Assembly (NCBI RefSeq): GCF_001704415.2
Contig: NC_030811.1
Coordinates: 73,178,069-73,242,068, forward strand
Source: Capra hircus
Taxonomy: Eukaryota > Chordata > Mammalia > Artiodactyla > Bovidae
Length of the DNA: 64,000 bases
Direction of reading: 5' to 3'
The notes beneath the pieces are model-generated. The model had not been told where the DNA came from. It worked only from the letters and a program-made list of their open reading frames with translations, and searched no databases. Each line of letters starts with the position of its first letter. The stretch's first letter is position 1. Shown piece after piece: positions 36,093 through 48,435 of the stretch. Made by a program: the position numbers and the translations under genes.

Positions 36093-36589
36093 GTGCCAAG
36101 TCAAGAGTTTGAACAGGAACTTGACAATTATGAGGAGACACAGATATGGGGCTTTAACTAAGGAAGTAATATGATGACATTTGTGTTTCCTGAAAATCAC
36201 TGTCAGAAATGTGATGGGTGCGTTGGAAGTGGGCAAGACTTAAGGTGGGGAGAAAGACTCTTAAAAGACTCTTGGCATTGTAAGTCAGCTACAGAAGAGG
36301 AGGTTCTGCATTAGAGCAGTACTAGGATGGGGATGGGGTACAGTGGAGGGGGAGGCACCCGGTCTTTGAGATTTTAGTAGGTGACACAGAAGAAAGGATC
36401 TGGAGACTGATTAACTGTTCTTGGTGAAGGACAAGAGGAGACTGGTCTGATTTTCAAGTGTTGGGGGTGTTGGAAGTTTCCTTTTGAATACCAATACATC
36501 TCCAGCCCAGGACCAAGCATGGTCTAGCACAGTTTAGTCACTGCAATTTAAGGAAGACGCTTTATGAAATAAATCAAAATGATACTTAC

Positions 36590-36692
36590 TTTTATAGTAA
36601 GGAGCAGCAACATCCTGTACCTGAATTATCATGGTGTATTTATTGCCGGCTGCTAGATTACTTGGATTTTCATAATCTAGATCACCAATCAA
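36590..36692 (-). CDS. CDHR3: CDHR3 window exon w7: EC4, middle
   Basis: This 103-nt exon has acceptor gttttaatctag and donor gtaagt. It reads LIGDLDYENPSNLAAGNKYT, then MIIQVQDVAAPYYK, ending one base into the next codon. LDYE occupies the DRE-type calcium position of EC4. QVQDVAAPYY replaces the expected DxNDNP-type linker with a divergent sequence, as in human. Confidence 0.94.
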
Positions 36693-37942
36693 CTAGATTA
36701 AAACAGAGAGATCGGATTACACAGAATAAACAATCCTTTTAATTGAACTGACATTTTCATATACTGTTGGTGTACGTGTAAATTGCAAAACCTTTCTGAA
36801 AAGCATTTTGGCCATAGAAGGAGCTTTAAAAAGTTATGTCCATACCCTTACTCACTACTAGAGGACTTATTTGATGGAATTTATCAAGAGACAGAATCTA
36901 TGTTTAAAGATGTTCATCAAGCACTATTGTCCAGCATAGGCTCAAGACTTCAAGTAAGTTGAAGAGAAACGTGATACAGAATCCTACATGCAGGGCTATT
37001 TCCATCATTTAGAATATTTATGGATATATGTAGACTATACATAAAATTTATGCACAGGGAAGCAGACAAGAAGGAAACATATCAACATGTTAATAGTGCT
37101 TATTACTGAATAGTAATGCTTTCCTGTGTTTCCTAGTATAGTAAACATGTATTAATTTCTTAAACAGAAAAATATAGAAGCTGTTTTTAGTTGATATGAT
37201 GAATAAAATTGGTATAACTCTTAAGGATGGGAAGTGAAGAAGGGGGTAGATGAGATGATGGCTGGGGGACTGCTTGTTCTTCCTGAGGCTTCATCTCTGA
37301 TGCAAAGACCACCTCCCCCATCAAGACCACTCCCTTTGAGACCCCCACCTCCCCTGCCCTTCTATCTTTCTCCTTCATTGTCCCCACAACCGTCCGATGG
37401 GAACCTTGTTGTGAAAGATCTCACACAGCTCACTGAGACCCGCCTTTCATGCCCATGTTCTTCCATTTCGGTATCGGCCCCTGTGGAGATACCCCTCTAT
37501 TTCTTATCCTCCTTTGGGTCTCCCATGGTCCTACAGTGTGGAATTTAGCAAGACACACTCATGACCCCAGGCCCTGCTCTCTCTCAACTCCCACTGCTAT
37601 GGCCAGGAAGGAGCCCTGAAACAAACAAAAGTGCTTGAGCCCAGAGGGAACAGAGGTGACTGCGGAGGCAGCTAACCAGACTCAGGCTGCCAACTGCGAG
37701 CCATGCAAGAGAGAATCCAATCCCTAGCACCCCAGGCATGACCATGCGTAACGAACAATCCCTGGAACTTGGGTAAAATAAAGAACAAATGGGGAAAACA
37801 GAGTCACTATCAGTTTGTCAGTTACAGTCAGTCGGAGAGGAAGTTACCTCGGAAATTTCTCTCTGTGGGGCAGCAGGAGCACTATGCATGTTAGACCAAC
37901 CTCCCCAGTGCCGTTTCGATGATGCAATGCCCATTAACTGAC

Positions 37943-38114
37943 CACGATTTTCCCAGAGCCAGCTGGATCCTGTAGAAACCTGCTGCCTCTCCCCACTCCA
38001 GATGGCGTGGTGAAGTTGAATCGGTTGTTTGGTGCTTCGCTGTCATCATCAAAGCAGAACTTGTTCAGGTCCAGAAGCGACGTCCCCCTGGGTGCTCTCT
38101 CAGGCACCATAATG
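37943..38114 (-). CDS. CDHR3: CDHR3 window exon w6: EC4, first half
   Basis: This 172-nt exon has acceptor tctttttgccag and donor gtcagt. It gives 57 full codons after one base completing a serine. It reads SIMVPERAPRGTSLLDLNKF, then CFDDDSEAPNNRFNFTTPSG, and ends GSGKIV. FDDDSE is the EC4 acidic calcium motif and NFT is a possible glycosylation sequon. It was found by matching to the recalled human segment, since it has no start codon of its own. Confidence 0.94.
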
Positions 38115-38284
38115 CTGGCAAAAAGACACGATTCAATATTTTCCCCAACAAATGGTGACTGAGTGTTCCTTCTAACATAGGCCTTAGGCTAGACAGCCTA
38201 ACTTTCATTTCAACTGAAAGCAAGTCTGTGGTTAAGGCACTGCCCACCCAGCTGGTATCCCCGCTCTGTCCTTGCCTCCTTTCA

Positions 38285-38890
38285 GAAGATTCTTAGCACA
38301 GCAGCCAGAGGGAGCCTGTGAAAAGTGTTGTCAGATCATCCCACTTCTCTGCTCTTAAATCCCAAAAGGCTCTGTATTTCCCTCCAAGTCCTAACTCCGA
38401 TTTATAGCATCTTTCATGATGCGTGCCCGCCACTCACCCCTACCCCTTACCTGTCTGAGCTCATCTACTAACTCTTCTCGTTCATTGTCCTTCTGCCCTG
38501 GCCTCCCTACGCTCCTGGACACTCCCTGGGCCCTGGCCTCAGGGCCACTGCAGTTACTGTGCAGCGCTCCTCCCATAAATGTGCACACTGCTTGCTCTTT
38601 CTCTTTCTTTAGTCTTGAATCAATGGCACTTTCTCAGGAGGCTCCCTGGCTACCCCATCTAGAATGTCAACTCCCCTTGCCCATTGCTCCCTCTCCCCTT
38701 CCCTGCTTTACGTTTAATGCTTGGCACGTCTCCTTTTTCAATACACTTATATAGTTTACTTACTTATCCTGCCTATTACCTGTCCCGTTCCCCTGACCCC
38801 TGGCTCCAAGAATGGAAGCTCCACAAGGGTGAAGATCTTTATCTGCTTTGCTCTTGGCATGCTCAGGAAGTACTTGTTGAATGAATGAAT
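38285..38890 (+). mobile_element. L2 LINE 3' region
   Basis: Decayed L2 text (ccaaaaggctctgtatttcc, ctagaatgtcaactcc, aatggaagctccacaagggt) ends gttgaatgaatgaatgg. Confidence 0.65.
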
Positions 38891-40696
38891 GGCAGCTTAT
38901 GGGACTAGTACAGGAGTGAAGAAAAATATAAGAGAAATATAAACTATGTCCCTGCATGCAGGAGTTCATAATCTGATTGGGAGAGATCCCTGTACCCCTA
39001 CACCCCTCCACTCCCATGCTTAGAAGATTAGAAATGCCTCTACTTGTGTTCTCATGACTTCAAAGGCATGGAAGGTCCTCCAAACACCTTAGCATTATTC
39101 ATTCAATAGAGGTTTATTAAGGGTGGAATTCTGGGTCCCAATCTCAGTTCACTCCTGGAGTGAGGCAAATATTAATAACATGCAAATGAGTAAAGCTGCT
39201 GCCAAACTCAGAGGCATCTGGTCAAGCCCAGCTTGGAGTGGAAGACTCCAAGGAAGTCTGGTTAACACCTCCAGGCTTCAGTTCATTGAGTGTCTTCATG
39301 TGTCTCCAGGTTTCAGTTTTTCCATCTGGAAAATAGACTTGTCAGTTAGCTTCTGCTACAAAACAAACCAGCCCAAAACCTAGGGGCTTAAAACAATAGG
39401 CACTTATTCTTTCCTACAACAGTATTGGTTATCCATTTGCTTTTGCTTCTAGTTCTGCTTGGCTGGTGTGTCCGGTCACTGATGACTTGCTGGGGGCTGA
39501 TGCTCCTGGAAAGCCTCACTCACACCTCTGGTGGGAAGGTGGGTGGTCTCTCCTTTGTATTGTCTCTCATACTCCAGGAGGCTAGGCTGGGCTCTTCTCA
39601 TGGAGATCTTAGGAAGTGCTACTTCCAAAAGTTGCAAGAGAGGGCAAGTCCCAATGCGTAACACTTTTCAAGCCCCTGCCGTGCCATGTTTGTGAATGTT
39701 CTGATGGCCAAAGCAATTCACCTGGTTAAGTCCAGATTCAAGGAGTAGAAGGAGATACCCATCTTTCAGTGGGAGGAATGGCAAAATCACACTGCAAAAC
39801 AGCCTGTGTATAGGCAGAGAGGAATTTGTATGAGTGCTGTTTCTTTTTCGTTTTCTTTCTTTCCTCCTTTTCTTTTTTCTGTACCTACCACAATCATGTT
39901 TTGCCTTGGGCAGAATTTCTTACAAAAATATATTATGGCTGTCATGAGAATGTGCCTTGAGGACTTTCAGCTGAGGGAAGATAATAGACTGCATATCCCA
40001 GCTGCTGGGCTCTAAAACCCATTGCTGGATTTGCAGTGAGGTCATGTGCCAATGACAGGGCAGGACAGAGATACTAAGGCAGACTCATTCCTGTCCCATG
40101 ACAGCTGACTTTGGCTCCTGGACTCCCCATTGCCCTAGCCAAGTTCATGGACTGCACAGCTGACTGGAAAATTCTCACCCATGCATCCTCCCATGTTCCT
40201 TTACTTAGGTCAGGCTTGCATCACGATCTGATGGCTCTTGCAGCCTAGCCTAGCTCTGTCCCCATCTTCTCCCATAGGCATTTCCACTAATAAAAGCCTT
40301 GCGCCTTTAATCCTGTCTTGGCATCTTGTTCTCCGAGCATCAACATGAGTTAAATTCTCTGATTCTCTGTACTATCATTTCTCTCTACAACCAAATTATG
40401 CTGCTTTCTACCTTCCACATTAGCTCTTCATGGCAGCTAAAATGGGCTTGGCAAACATGGAGCCAAGTCTGACAGCGAGGATGGTCTTGGGCTGCTGAAG
40501 ATAACTGGGTTTACTTCTGGGAAAGTGGTCTTTCTTGCAGGTGTAACTACACTTCCATGATGCCACCACGGGCAAAGATTGCCTCTGTGTTTCATCTGGA
40601 CAGGAGTCCCAGCATCTCTGCTCCTATCTTGATTGCATGATGTCTGGATGCTTAGAACAGATACTGTCTGTTAAATACCAACTCTATGCATCCTCA

Positions 40697-41192
40697 GTTC
40701 AGTTCAGTTCAGTCGCCCAGTCGTGTCCAACTCTTTGTGACCCCATGAATCGCAGCACACCAGGCCTCCCTGTTCATCACCAACTCCCGGAGTTCACTCA
40801 GACTCACTTCTATCGAGTTAATGATGCTATCCAGCCATCTCATCCTCTGTCGTCCCCTTCTCCTCCTGCCCCCAATCCCTCCCAGCATCAGTCTTTTCCA
40901 ATGAGTCAACTCTTCGCATGAGGTGGCCAAAGTACTGGAGTTTCAGCTTTAGCATCATTCCTTCCAAAGGAATCCCAGGGTTGATCTTCAGAATGGACTG
41001 GTTGGATCTCCTTGCAGTCCAAGGGACTCTCAAGAGTCTTCTCCAACACCACAGTTCAAAAGCATCAATTCTTCGGCTCTCAGCTTTCTTCACAGTCCAA
41101 CTCTCACATCCATACATGACCACAGGAAAAACCATAGCCTTGACTCGACGGACCTTTGTTGGCAAAGTAATGTCTCTGCTTTTCAATATGCT
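40697..41192 (-). mobile_element. BovB LINE 3' end
   Basis: About 500 bp of BovB 3' sequence in the same sense as CDHR3. The C-terminal ORF remnant reads VMYGCESWTVKKAESRRID and FELWCWRRLLRVPWTARRSN. The tail carries (GTTCA)n at 40697-40715. Confidence 0.92.
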
Positions 41193-43075
41193 CTGTATTT
41201 CATCCCCTTATCACCAAGAGGTTTGTATTCTTGTCCCCATTTTACAGATGAAGAATGACTGGTTCAGAGTAGTTTCAAGACCTATCCCAGAAAGCTGATA
41301 TATCTAGGCAGTATCCTCTATTGTTAGTGTAAAGAGTCACAGTACATTTTACTTTAGGTTCCATCAGTGACTCTCCAGGCCCTAAAGGGTTCAGGACTAT
41401 GAGCTCTGAGTACAAGTCTGCAGAAGCCAGGAGGCTGCAATCATGCAAAGACTCTAGGGTCCTGAAGCCAGACATTTCACGCCCTCCAAAAAAGGCCTTC
41501 ACTTTCAGTTGCTTAGGGCCACCTGGCATATTCTTTTCATTCTCTCCTGCCACTTGGTATTTTACCCCTAAACGCATGACTTGGAACACCACTCCCCCTC
41601 ATTCATCACTCCCTGCCTCAAAGGCAGGCTGCCCTCACTCCCAGTCATCTGACCACGGTTCCTTCCCCACGCAGAGGTGACAGGCCCAGCCGCCTTATGA
41701 GTCGTTGACCTCCTCCGCCTATGGCTCACAAACAGCTTGCCAAGCGCTTTCAGCCAAGCGCCTGACAATTTACAACCAGAGCGGGGCTGTCACGGAGCCT
41801 TTGATGCCTCCATCGGGGCCATGGGCTCATTCATCACCAGCCTGGGAAAGCCGCAGGGGCTGTTTCTATCTCCGGGCTGCCCAGACCCACGGGGGTGGCG
41901 GGAAACACGGCACAAAGCCACCTGCCTCTTTGGATCCCTGGGCAGCTTGGCGCCCTCCCACCCGCTTCTACCTGAGTTCCCAAACCCCGCTGCAGGGTCC
42001 ACGCCAAGATCCCTGAAGAAGGGATGCACATTCAGAGGCGAGGCTGTCAGAGCCTGTGGCAACACCGGTTCTGTCCTTTGGTTCAGTTTTGATCTGATGG
42101 TGTTTTTCTACTCTGGTGTGGTGGGAATGGAGAAGATGCCAAGCATGGGAGGATGGTGGGTGATGCAGTCCAGGGTTTCCCAGCCCCTGGAGTGTGCAAA
42201 TGAGGCTGGGGTTTGGGAGTAAAAACTTCCACTTCCAAGACGGCAGAAGAAGGAGCCCTTTTGTTGCCCTTTCTCATGCTCTGGCTTTCGAGGAGAGACT
42301 GCATGTTACGCCTGCTGGAAAAGCCCAGAGCCCTCCTGGAACCTTGTTTGGAGTTATCTTTAGTAAAAAACACAGTGAGCTCAGTTCCTGGCTGGTATTG
42401 ACCTTCAAGGGTCATTTGGAGAGAAGATTATCAGGACAGTCTAGGATATTCAAAATGTGATTTTACCAGCTAATATGGAATGCAGTCTGCAAACTGCCAT
42501 CTCACACATCAAGGGACTCTGTACTGCAGGAAGCCACAGGATACACTTATCAGAAATGCATTGAGGGGAGCAAATTGACCAGGAAGATTGGAGATAGCAC
42601 AGCCTCTCCAGTCATTTGTACCCAGAGTTGTTACTCTTCAACCGTCCTCCCCTACCTCTCAGGGCAGGAGAACAAAGGAGAAAGCAGGAGAGTCTAGAAG
42701 AGCAGGACCCGAGGAATAGAATTTCCCAAGATGCACTGGAGCTACACAGTAGCCTTAGCATAGATTTAGATTCACAAAGAAAGTGAGAGTGTAAAGTTTA
42801 TGGATCATCTCTACCACATTCCAGGGACCAGACTTCTCTTAACAGAGGTGGGTTTGATTTATGTAGAAGATGGAAGTCCAGTCCTAACTATCCAAGACAA
42901 CTGTTCCCACCCATCAAACAGATTCTGCTGTTGGGGTTGGGATAGGAACTTGTCAGATTTTCAAGGCTATTATTGATTTGATAGGAGCCTCAGCAAGAAG
43001 CAGATGTCAAATTAGGATAATTCTGGGAGGTTTAGTAAAGGGACTATTACAGTGTGTACACAGGGTACATGAAAA

Positions 43076-43149
43076 CCTCTTGGAGTTTGCCCAAGTTCAT
43101 GTCCATTGAGTCGGTGATGCTATCTAACCATCTCATCCTCTGCTGCCCA
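43076..43149 (-). mobile_element. BovB LINE fragment
   Basis: A 74-bp piece (gttcatgtccattgagtcgg, tgctatctaaccatctcatc) matches the BovB 3' region. Confidence 0.8.
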
Positions 43150-43807
43150 GAAAGATGGTACTGTTTTCCAAAAGACATATTAACCCAAAATCACAGGGGA
43201 CTGTATTTAAAATAATGGTGAGTAGATTGTGAGACAAAAAGCTGGTCAAAATATCCAAAAGAACTTGTATCCCACTTGAATCTGCCTTTCCCCTCTTCTC
43301 TGCTGCCTTTTGTTTACAGGCCATTAAGTTGTGTAAAGTGAATTAGATGCTTTGTTTTAAACACTTGGTTTGATTTATTCATATTACTGATGGCGTGCTT
43401 CTCTGGGAGCTCCTAGTTACTGGTCCTAAGTCTGAATCATCTATTATAACTGCTAACCCGCAGTACGGTCTTGCCATGAGTCGAATAAAGAAAGAAAAGG
43501 CACAGTCCAGAGAGGGTCTGACAAGTCCTGTGGACCTGTCACCAAGGAAAATGAACATGTTGTAGAGGAGAGCAAAATAAAAATATTTTTTTAACAGAGT
43601 AAGGAAATGAAGAAGGGAGATACAAATAGGAAAGAAAATGGAAGAGAGAGGAGAAAAAATGATGAGGAAGGAAAGTTTCTCACTGAAAGAGACAATTCAA
43701 ATCCACTTATATTATTGAGCATGTCTCCAGTGCCCGATCCTTCAGTCCCCGCCAGCCTATAGCAGAGGAGCTGAGGGCCCCTAAAAGGGGTGATGGGAGG
43801 CAAATAC

Positions 43808-43997
43808 CTGAAGGAGAACTTGGTGCACGTCGAGGGGTTGTCATTAATGTCTTCCACAGTGAAGGTTATCTGCTTGCGATTCTCTTGACCCCCGGAGGGT
43901 CTATCCTTCACCAGAACCTCCAGAGATATGACTGGATTTTGTCTTAATTCACCTGCATCTCGGTCTATCCTGCGTGCCACTTGGATGGCCCCAGTCA
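43808..43997 (-). CDS. CDHR3: CDHR3 window exon w5: EC3 second half and EC3-EC4 linker
   Basis: This 190-nt exon has acceptor ctttgctttctcag and donor gtattt. It reads LTGAIQVARRIDRDAGELRQ, then ISLEVLVKDRPSGGQENR, then FTVEDINDNPSTC. IDRDAGEL is the DRE-type calcium loop and DINDNP is a near-canonical DxNDNP inter-domain motif, the best preserved in this window. The exon closes EC3 and opens EC4. Confidence 0.96.
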
Positions 43998-44191
43998 CTG
44001 AGAAAGCAAAGGTCAGAACATGGCTCTCTGGAGAGAAACGAAGAGTCAGAGACAGATGAAGACTTGGAGTAAACTGGAAAAGAACGTTTTGATGTGAGGA
44101 CTGGCTTACAAAGAGAATATCCTCTATACACATACAAAAGAAAAAAAAACAAAACAAAACCCTCACGTAAGTTCCTATCTTGGACATTGAT

Positions 44192-44364
44192 TGGTCTGGG
44201 TTCTCTGTTTAGGAGGCTTCAGGGTTAAATAAAATGCCTTATTAAAATGAATTTCACCTGTTTCCTACTTTTTGTGGCCCCTTGAGACTTAAGAATTACA
44301 AATCTGTCTTCTGTTTCTTTCGGACAGTGCTGGTCTGGGTTCTCTGTTTAGGAGGCTTCAGGGT
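44192..44364. repeat. 34-bp direct repeat pair, 139 bp apart
   Basis: tggtctgggttctctgttta followed by ggaggcttcagggt occurs at 44192-44225 and again at 44331-44364, with no mismatch. It lies in the w4-w5 intron. Confidence 0.9.
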
Positions 44365-44492
44365 ACCGTCACAATAGTGAACTCATTTGCCCCTAGACAC
44401 CCACCTGCCTCGAAGGGGAAGTAGTGACACAGCTGTTGCACAGGACCCTGTTCAGTGACCCCAACCCCTAGGCCAGCTGCTTTTAGTACACC

Positions 44493-44615
44493 TATTATAG
44501 GAAATTCCCTGCTTGCCCAATGGTTAGGACTCTGTGCTTTCACTACTGAGGGCCTGGGTTCAATCCCTGGTCAGGGAACTAAGATCCAGCAAGCCATGAG
44601 GTGCAGCCATAAAAA
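44493..44615 (+). mobile_element. CHR-type SINE
   Basis: ttccctgcttgcccaatggt, tgggttcaatccctggtcag, ctaagatccagcaagccatg. It ends in an A-rich tail. Confidence 0.85.
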
Positions 44616-44749
44616 TATACCTATTACTCCAATAACTTATAATAGTCTATAGATATAAAGGCATGCCCCAGACCAAAAGAGAAAATATTTGTAAAACAAG
44701 CCAAATGGCTGAATTAAAGAATCCACAAGGATGTATGTGTTTGACTTAC

Positions 44750-44898
44750 ATTGATTGATCATGAAATAGCTGTTGACAGTAGTGATGCTGTAGAGAAGGA
44801 AGCTGGTAAAGCCTCTATCATCAGGGTCCTCCGCTGTGATATGGGCCACGATGCTTCCTAGACTCAGCTCCTCAGGAATGGTGTACATGTGCGTCAGG
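44750..44898 (-). CDS. CDHR3: CDHR3 window exon w4: EC3, first half
   Basis: This 149-nt exon has acceptor ttctgttccag and donor gtaagt, with one base carried over on each side. It reads LTHMYTIPEELSLGSIVAHI, then TAEDPDDRGF, a cadherin A-x-D-x-D-type calcium motif, and SITTVNSYFMINQ. This begins EC3 and matches human CDHR3 closely. Confidence 0.95.
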
Positions 44899-46590
44899 CT
44901 GGAACAGAATTTCAGCAGACACAGCTAATTTTCAGGGGCACAGGAGGGTGGAGTCTGGGAGGTGGGTATTTTGGTTCAAGCTAAATATAGCGCTGAGCTG
45001 TTGGAATTGCATCAACGTTGTTTGGGAGGGAGAACTCAGCAGCTGAAAAGAGGGGTGACTGCCTTTTGTGTTTCCAAAGATCACGTCCCTGTGGATGCAA
45101 AGAAGTCACCACGCTGTGATGGCAGCGATTTATATCAGCCTCAGTCCCTACCTCCACGCAGGCCTGATGCCATTTCAGATCAGTCTCAGCATTCACATCT
45201 TTTAAAATAAGGATCATTGGCCTGTCCAGCTGTCTTCTCTTCTCCCAATATGTGTGCAGAAGTCCCCTAAATTCTTTTGAAAATCCCTCTGGACACAATA
45301 TCCAGAGCCATGGTTTCCTGACACCCATCCCATAGCTGCTGCTAGAGGTTCACAATAAATTGTGAACCTTCTCTGTTCTAGTGTCTCTGCTCACTTTCTA
45401 GTTCTTTTTTTTTAGGCCGAGGAGGCAGAATTCATGCACAGAACGTGTATGCTTGTCCAAGTTGTGTTAACCATGAGGTCAGTTCTCTGAAGGGAGAAAC
45501 AAGCTGCCCGCCAGAAGCCAAGGTCAGCACACTGCCCTCCAAGGATGACTTCTTACAAGGTAATCCCAAATTACCAACTTACCCACCTTCCTCAGACTTC
45601 CACTGCCTTGCAACAAGACAGATAGGTTTGAAGTGTTAACTGCACAACTTGGTAATTGAGTAATTTTGCATGTACCAAGGGAGGCTTATTATTTAAAATA
45701 ACTCTGCAGAAAGTCCTTTTGTGGAGGAAAAATCACTTCTGTGGGGCAAAGTCATCTCTATCATCTCTAATTTCCTGGTCTCCTAAATTTGAGTTTTCCC
45801 ACACGGGAGCTTCTTTAAGAGGGGAATACTATAGCCTATATCCAAAGGATTGGACTCATTTCATGAGCTCAGAATGCCTCTGTTTTCGTGCCATCATCTG
45901 CAGGGCCAGAGGAGGAGAAAGGGGAGGGGACCTCTGGGGGAGTCAGAGGCAGGCCCTCCCTGGCCCGGCTCCTCCCCAGATCCTGGGCCTGCCCTCACTT
46001 GTGGGGTGACCCCCTGAAGGCTCACTCCACTGTTGGGGGACAGTAATCTTGCTCAGGCCAAGAGGCCACCCCAGGGCTCTGGACCTCTCACCACTGGTGG
46101 TCCCACAGAAGCCACCTTTCACCCATTTATTGGCTGGACACAGCTCATTCTCAGGGAAACTGTGCCACCCACTGGGGTCCAGGGAGGGACAAAGTTGGTG
46201 TGGCCAGGGAAGCAGGGGTGGCAGGAACCAACAGCAGTGACAGAGGGGAGAGGGATTCAGCTCTGGCTTCTCAGGCTGCACTAAGTCCTTATTCTACTGT
46301 GTGAGAGCCCCTGTTTCTAACATGTTGGATTTTTTGTGGGGGATGCTACATTGAGGGGGTTCTGTTAACTTCCAACAAAGAGATCGCTAAGATAACCATG
46401 CTACCTTCACGCCTCACCCTTGCTACCCCAAATGTGGTTCCTGCTTTTCTAAACCAGCTTCCTGAGGATGCAGCGTCTGCAGACAGACCTCTAGCCCCTC
46501 CTGACACTGAATTAGGATCAACATTTTCAAAGATGCCCAGGGAATGTGTAAGCACTTTAAAGTTTGAGAAAGACTACATGTGTAAGGAAT

Positions 46591-46812
46591 TGGGCTTCCC
46601 AGGTGGTGCTAGGGGTAAAGAACCTGCCTGCCAGTGCAGGAGCCATAAGGGTGGTGGGTTCGATCCCTGGGTCAGGAAGATCCCCTGGAGGAGGGCATGG
46701 CAACCCACTCCAGTATTCTTGCTGGAGAATCCCACGGAAAGAGGAACCTGGCAGGCTACAGTCCATAGGGTTGCAAAGAGTTGGATACAACTGAAGCAAC
46801 TTAGAACAGACG
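46591..46812 (+). mobile_element. Bov-tA SINE
   Basis: Full-length head and body, gggcttcccaggtggtgcta to actgaagcaacttagaaca. Confidence 0.9.
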
Positions 46813-48000
46813 CATTGTAAGGGATCCTAGAGGTAAAAGCCACAGGTTCCCAGCCTCTCATAGAACAGACAGAGGACACCTTGGGAGAGAAATCCCCTTC
46901 CTCCCAGCCTCCTTTTTTTTTTTTTTTTCCTAAGACAGTGGTTTGCAGCTGCAGGTGATTCTGTTGTTTGTCACAACTAGAGGAGCAGGCTGCTATTGGC
47001 ATGTAGTGAATAGAGACTAGGGATGCTGCTTAACAACCTGTGATGCCCAGGACAGCCCCACCACAGAAAGTATCCTTCTTGACATGTCAGGAGTGCAGCT
47101 GTTTAAGACCCTGTTCTGTGGGCTCATCTAGTCCACGCTGGGTGCTCCAGGAACTCAGGTCCCATGAGGAGAACTGATCAGGCTATTGGTGAAGATACAA
47201 TTGCCTAGATAGAACATCCTTTCCTTGGCTGACTTGATATTGAGCCTGGCAGAAGATAAAATCTGTGGTTTATTTGGCTTGAGGATCCACGGCCCAAGTG
47301 TGTATAAAATATCACCTAACTTAGAAGTGTCACCCTGAGACACAGTAGAGATCTGTTCATATGCACTAAAACCAGGACCCTGGCAGTTCCCTGACGGGGG
47401 AAGCTCTGATATTACCACTCCCCTTACTCTTCTCTCCACGACACTGGCTCACCAGAGCCAGGGCCCATGGCCACACTCAGGGGAAAGGAGGTGAATCTGG
47501 AATGACCGGAGATGGTGTCTTTTAAACTGTCTTTCTAAACTGAGTCTACACTATCTGGCACAAGGTTGAAAAGGACTGCGAGTGAATGGAAAAGGGGTGG
47601 GCAAAAAAGAGAAAGACCCTCCTGCCCAACTCTAAAACAAGGATCTCTGCAAAAATATAGAGCACTCTGCCTGTGAGGTAGACGGAGAATGTAAGTCAGG
47701 TACTCTTATACTCAGCTGCCCAGCTTTCATAATGGCAGCATCCTGGAGTGCATGTTGCAAGTCCAGGAAACACTGAGACATTCGTCACCATCCAGGAATA
47801 CAATGGTGAGACATTTTCAACAACAGAAATAGTACTTGAATTGATTGTGTTCATTGCAGAACCTTAACAAATAGTCAAGAGAGGAGAGTTGCTTCCACAT
47901 TTTTCATTTCTACTTCATACTCAAACTCAGTCTACTCAAGTCCATTTGAGGGATTAATTGTGTTAATACTGAACTAAATAACTTATGTTTAGTCCCAAGT

Positions 48001-48435
48001 TTCCAGTAGTCATGAATGGATATGAGAGATGGACCACAAAGAAGGCTCAGCACCAAAGAATTGATGCCTTTGAACTGTGATGATGAAGAAGACTCTTGAA
48101 AGTCCCTTGGACAGCAAGGAGATCAAACCAGTCACTCCTAAAGGAAATCAACCCTGAACATTCATTGGAAGGACTGCTGCTGAAGCTGAAGCTCCAACAC
48201 TTTGACCACCTAAGGTGAAGAGCTGACTCATTGGAAAAGACCCTAATGCTGGGAAAGACTGAGGGTAGGAGGAGAAGCTGGCAGCAAAGGATGAGATGGT
48301 TGGATGGCATCATCAACTGAATGGACATGAGTTTGAGCAAACTCAGGGAGACAGTGAAGGACAGGGAAGCCTGGTGTGCTACAGTCCATGGAGTCACAAA
48401 GAGTCAGACATGACTGAGCGACCGAACAACAACAA
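48001..48435 (+). mobile_element. BovB LINE 3' end
   Basis: About 430 bp of BovB 3' sequence: gccatggaccacaaag-like start, gaaggactgctgctgaagct, ggacatgagtttgagcaaac. It ends (AAC)n. Antisense to CDHR3. Confidence 0.9.

Larger units (their letters stand above)
38115..43807 (-). other. CDHR3 intron w5-w6 (5.7 kb)
   Basis: Holds the L2 fragment, a BovB 3' end and a small BovB piece. 41650-42060 is GC-rich unique sequence without a supportable gene. 39320-39800 resembles an old interspersed repeat that was not identified. Confidence 0.75.

Noticed and set aside
41705..42222. Overlapping open frames in a GC-rich stretch
   Set aside because: GC-rich DNA has few stop codons, so several frames stay open by chance. 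No homology recognised and no promoter or splice evidence.
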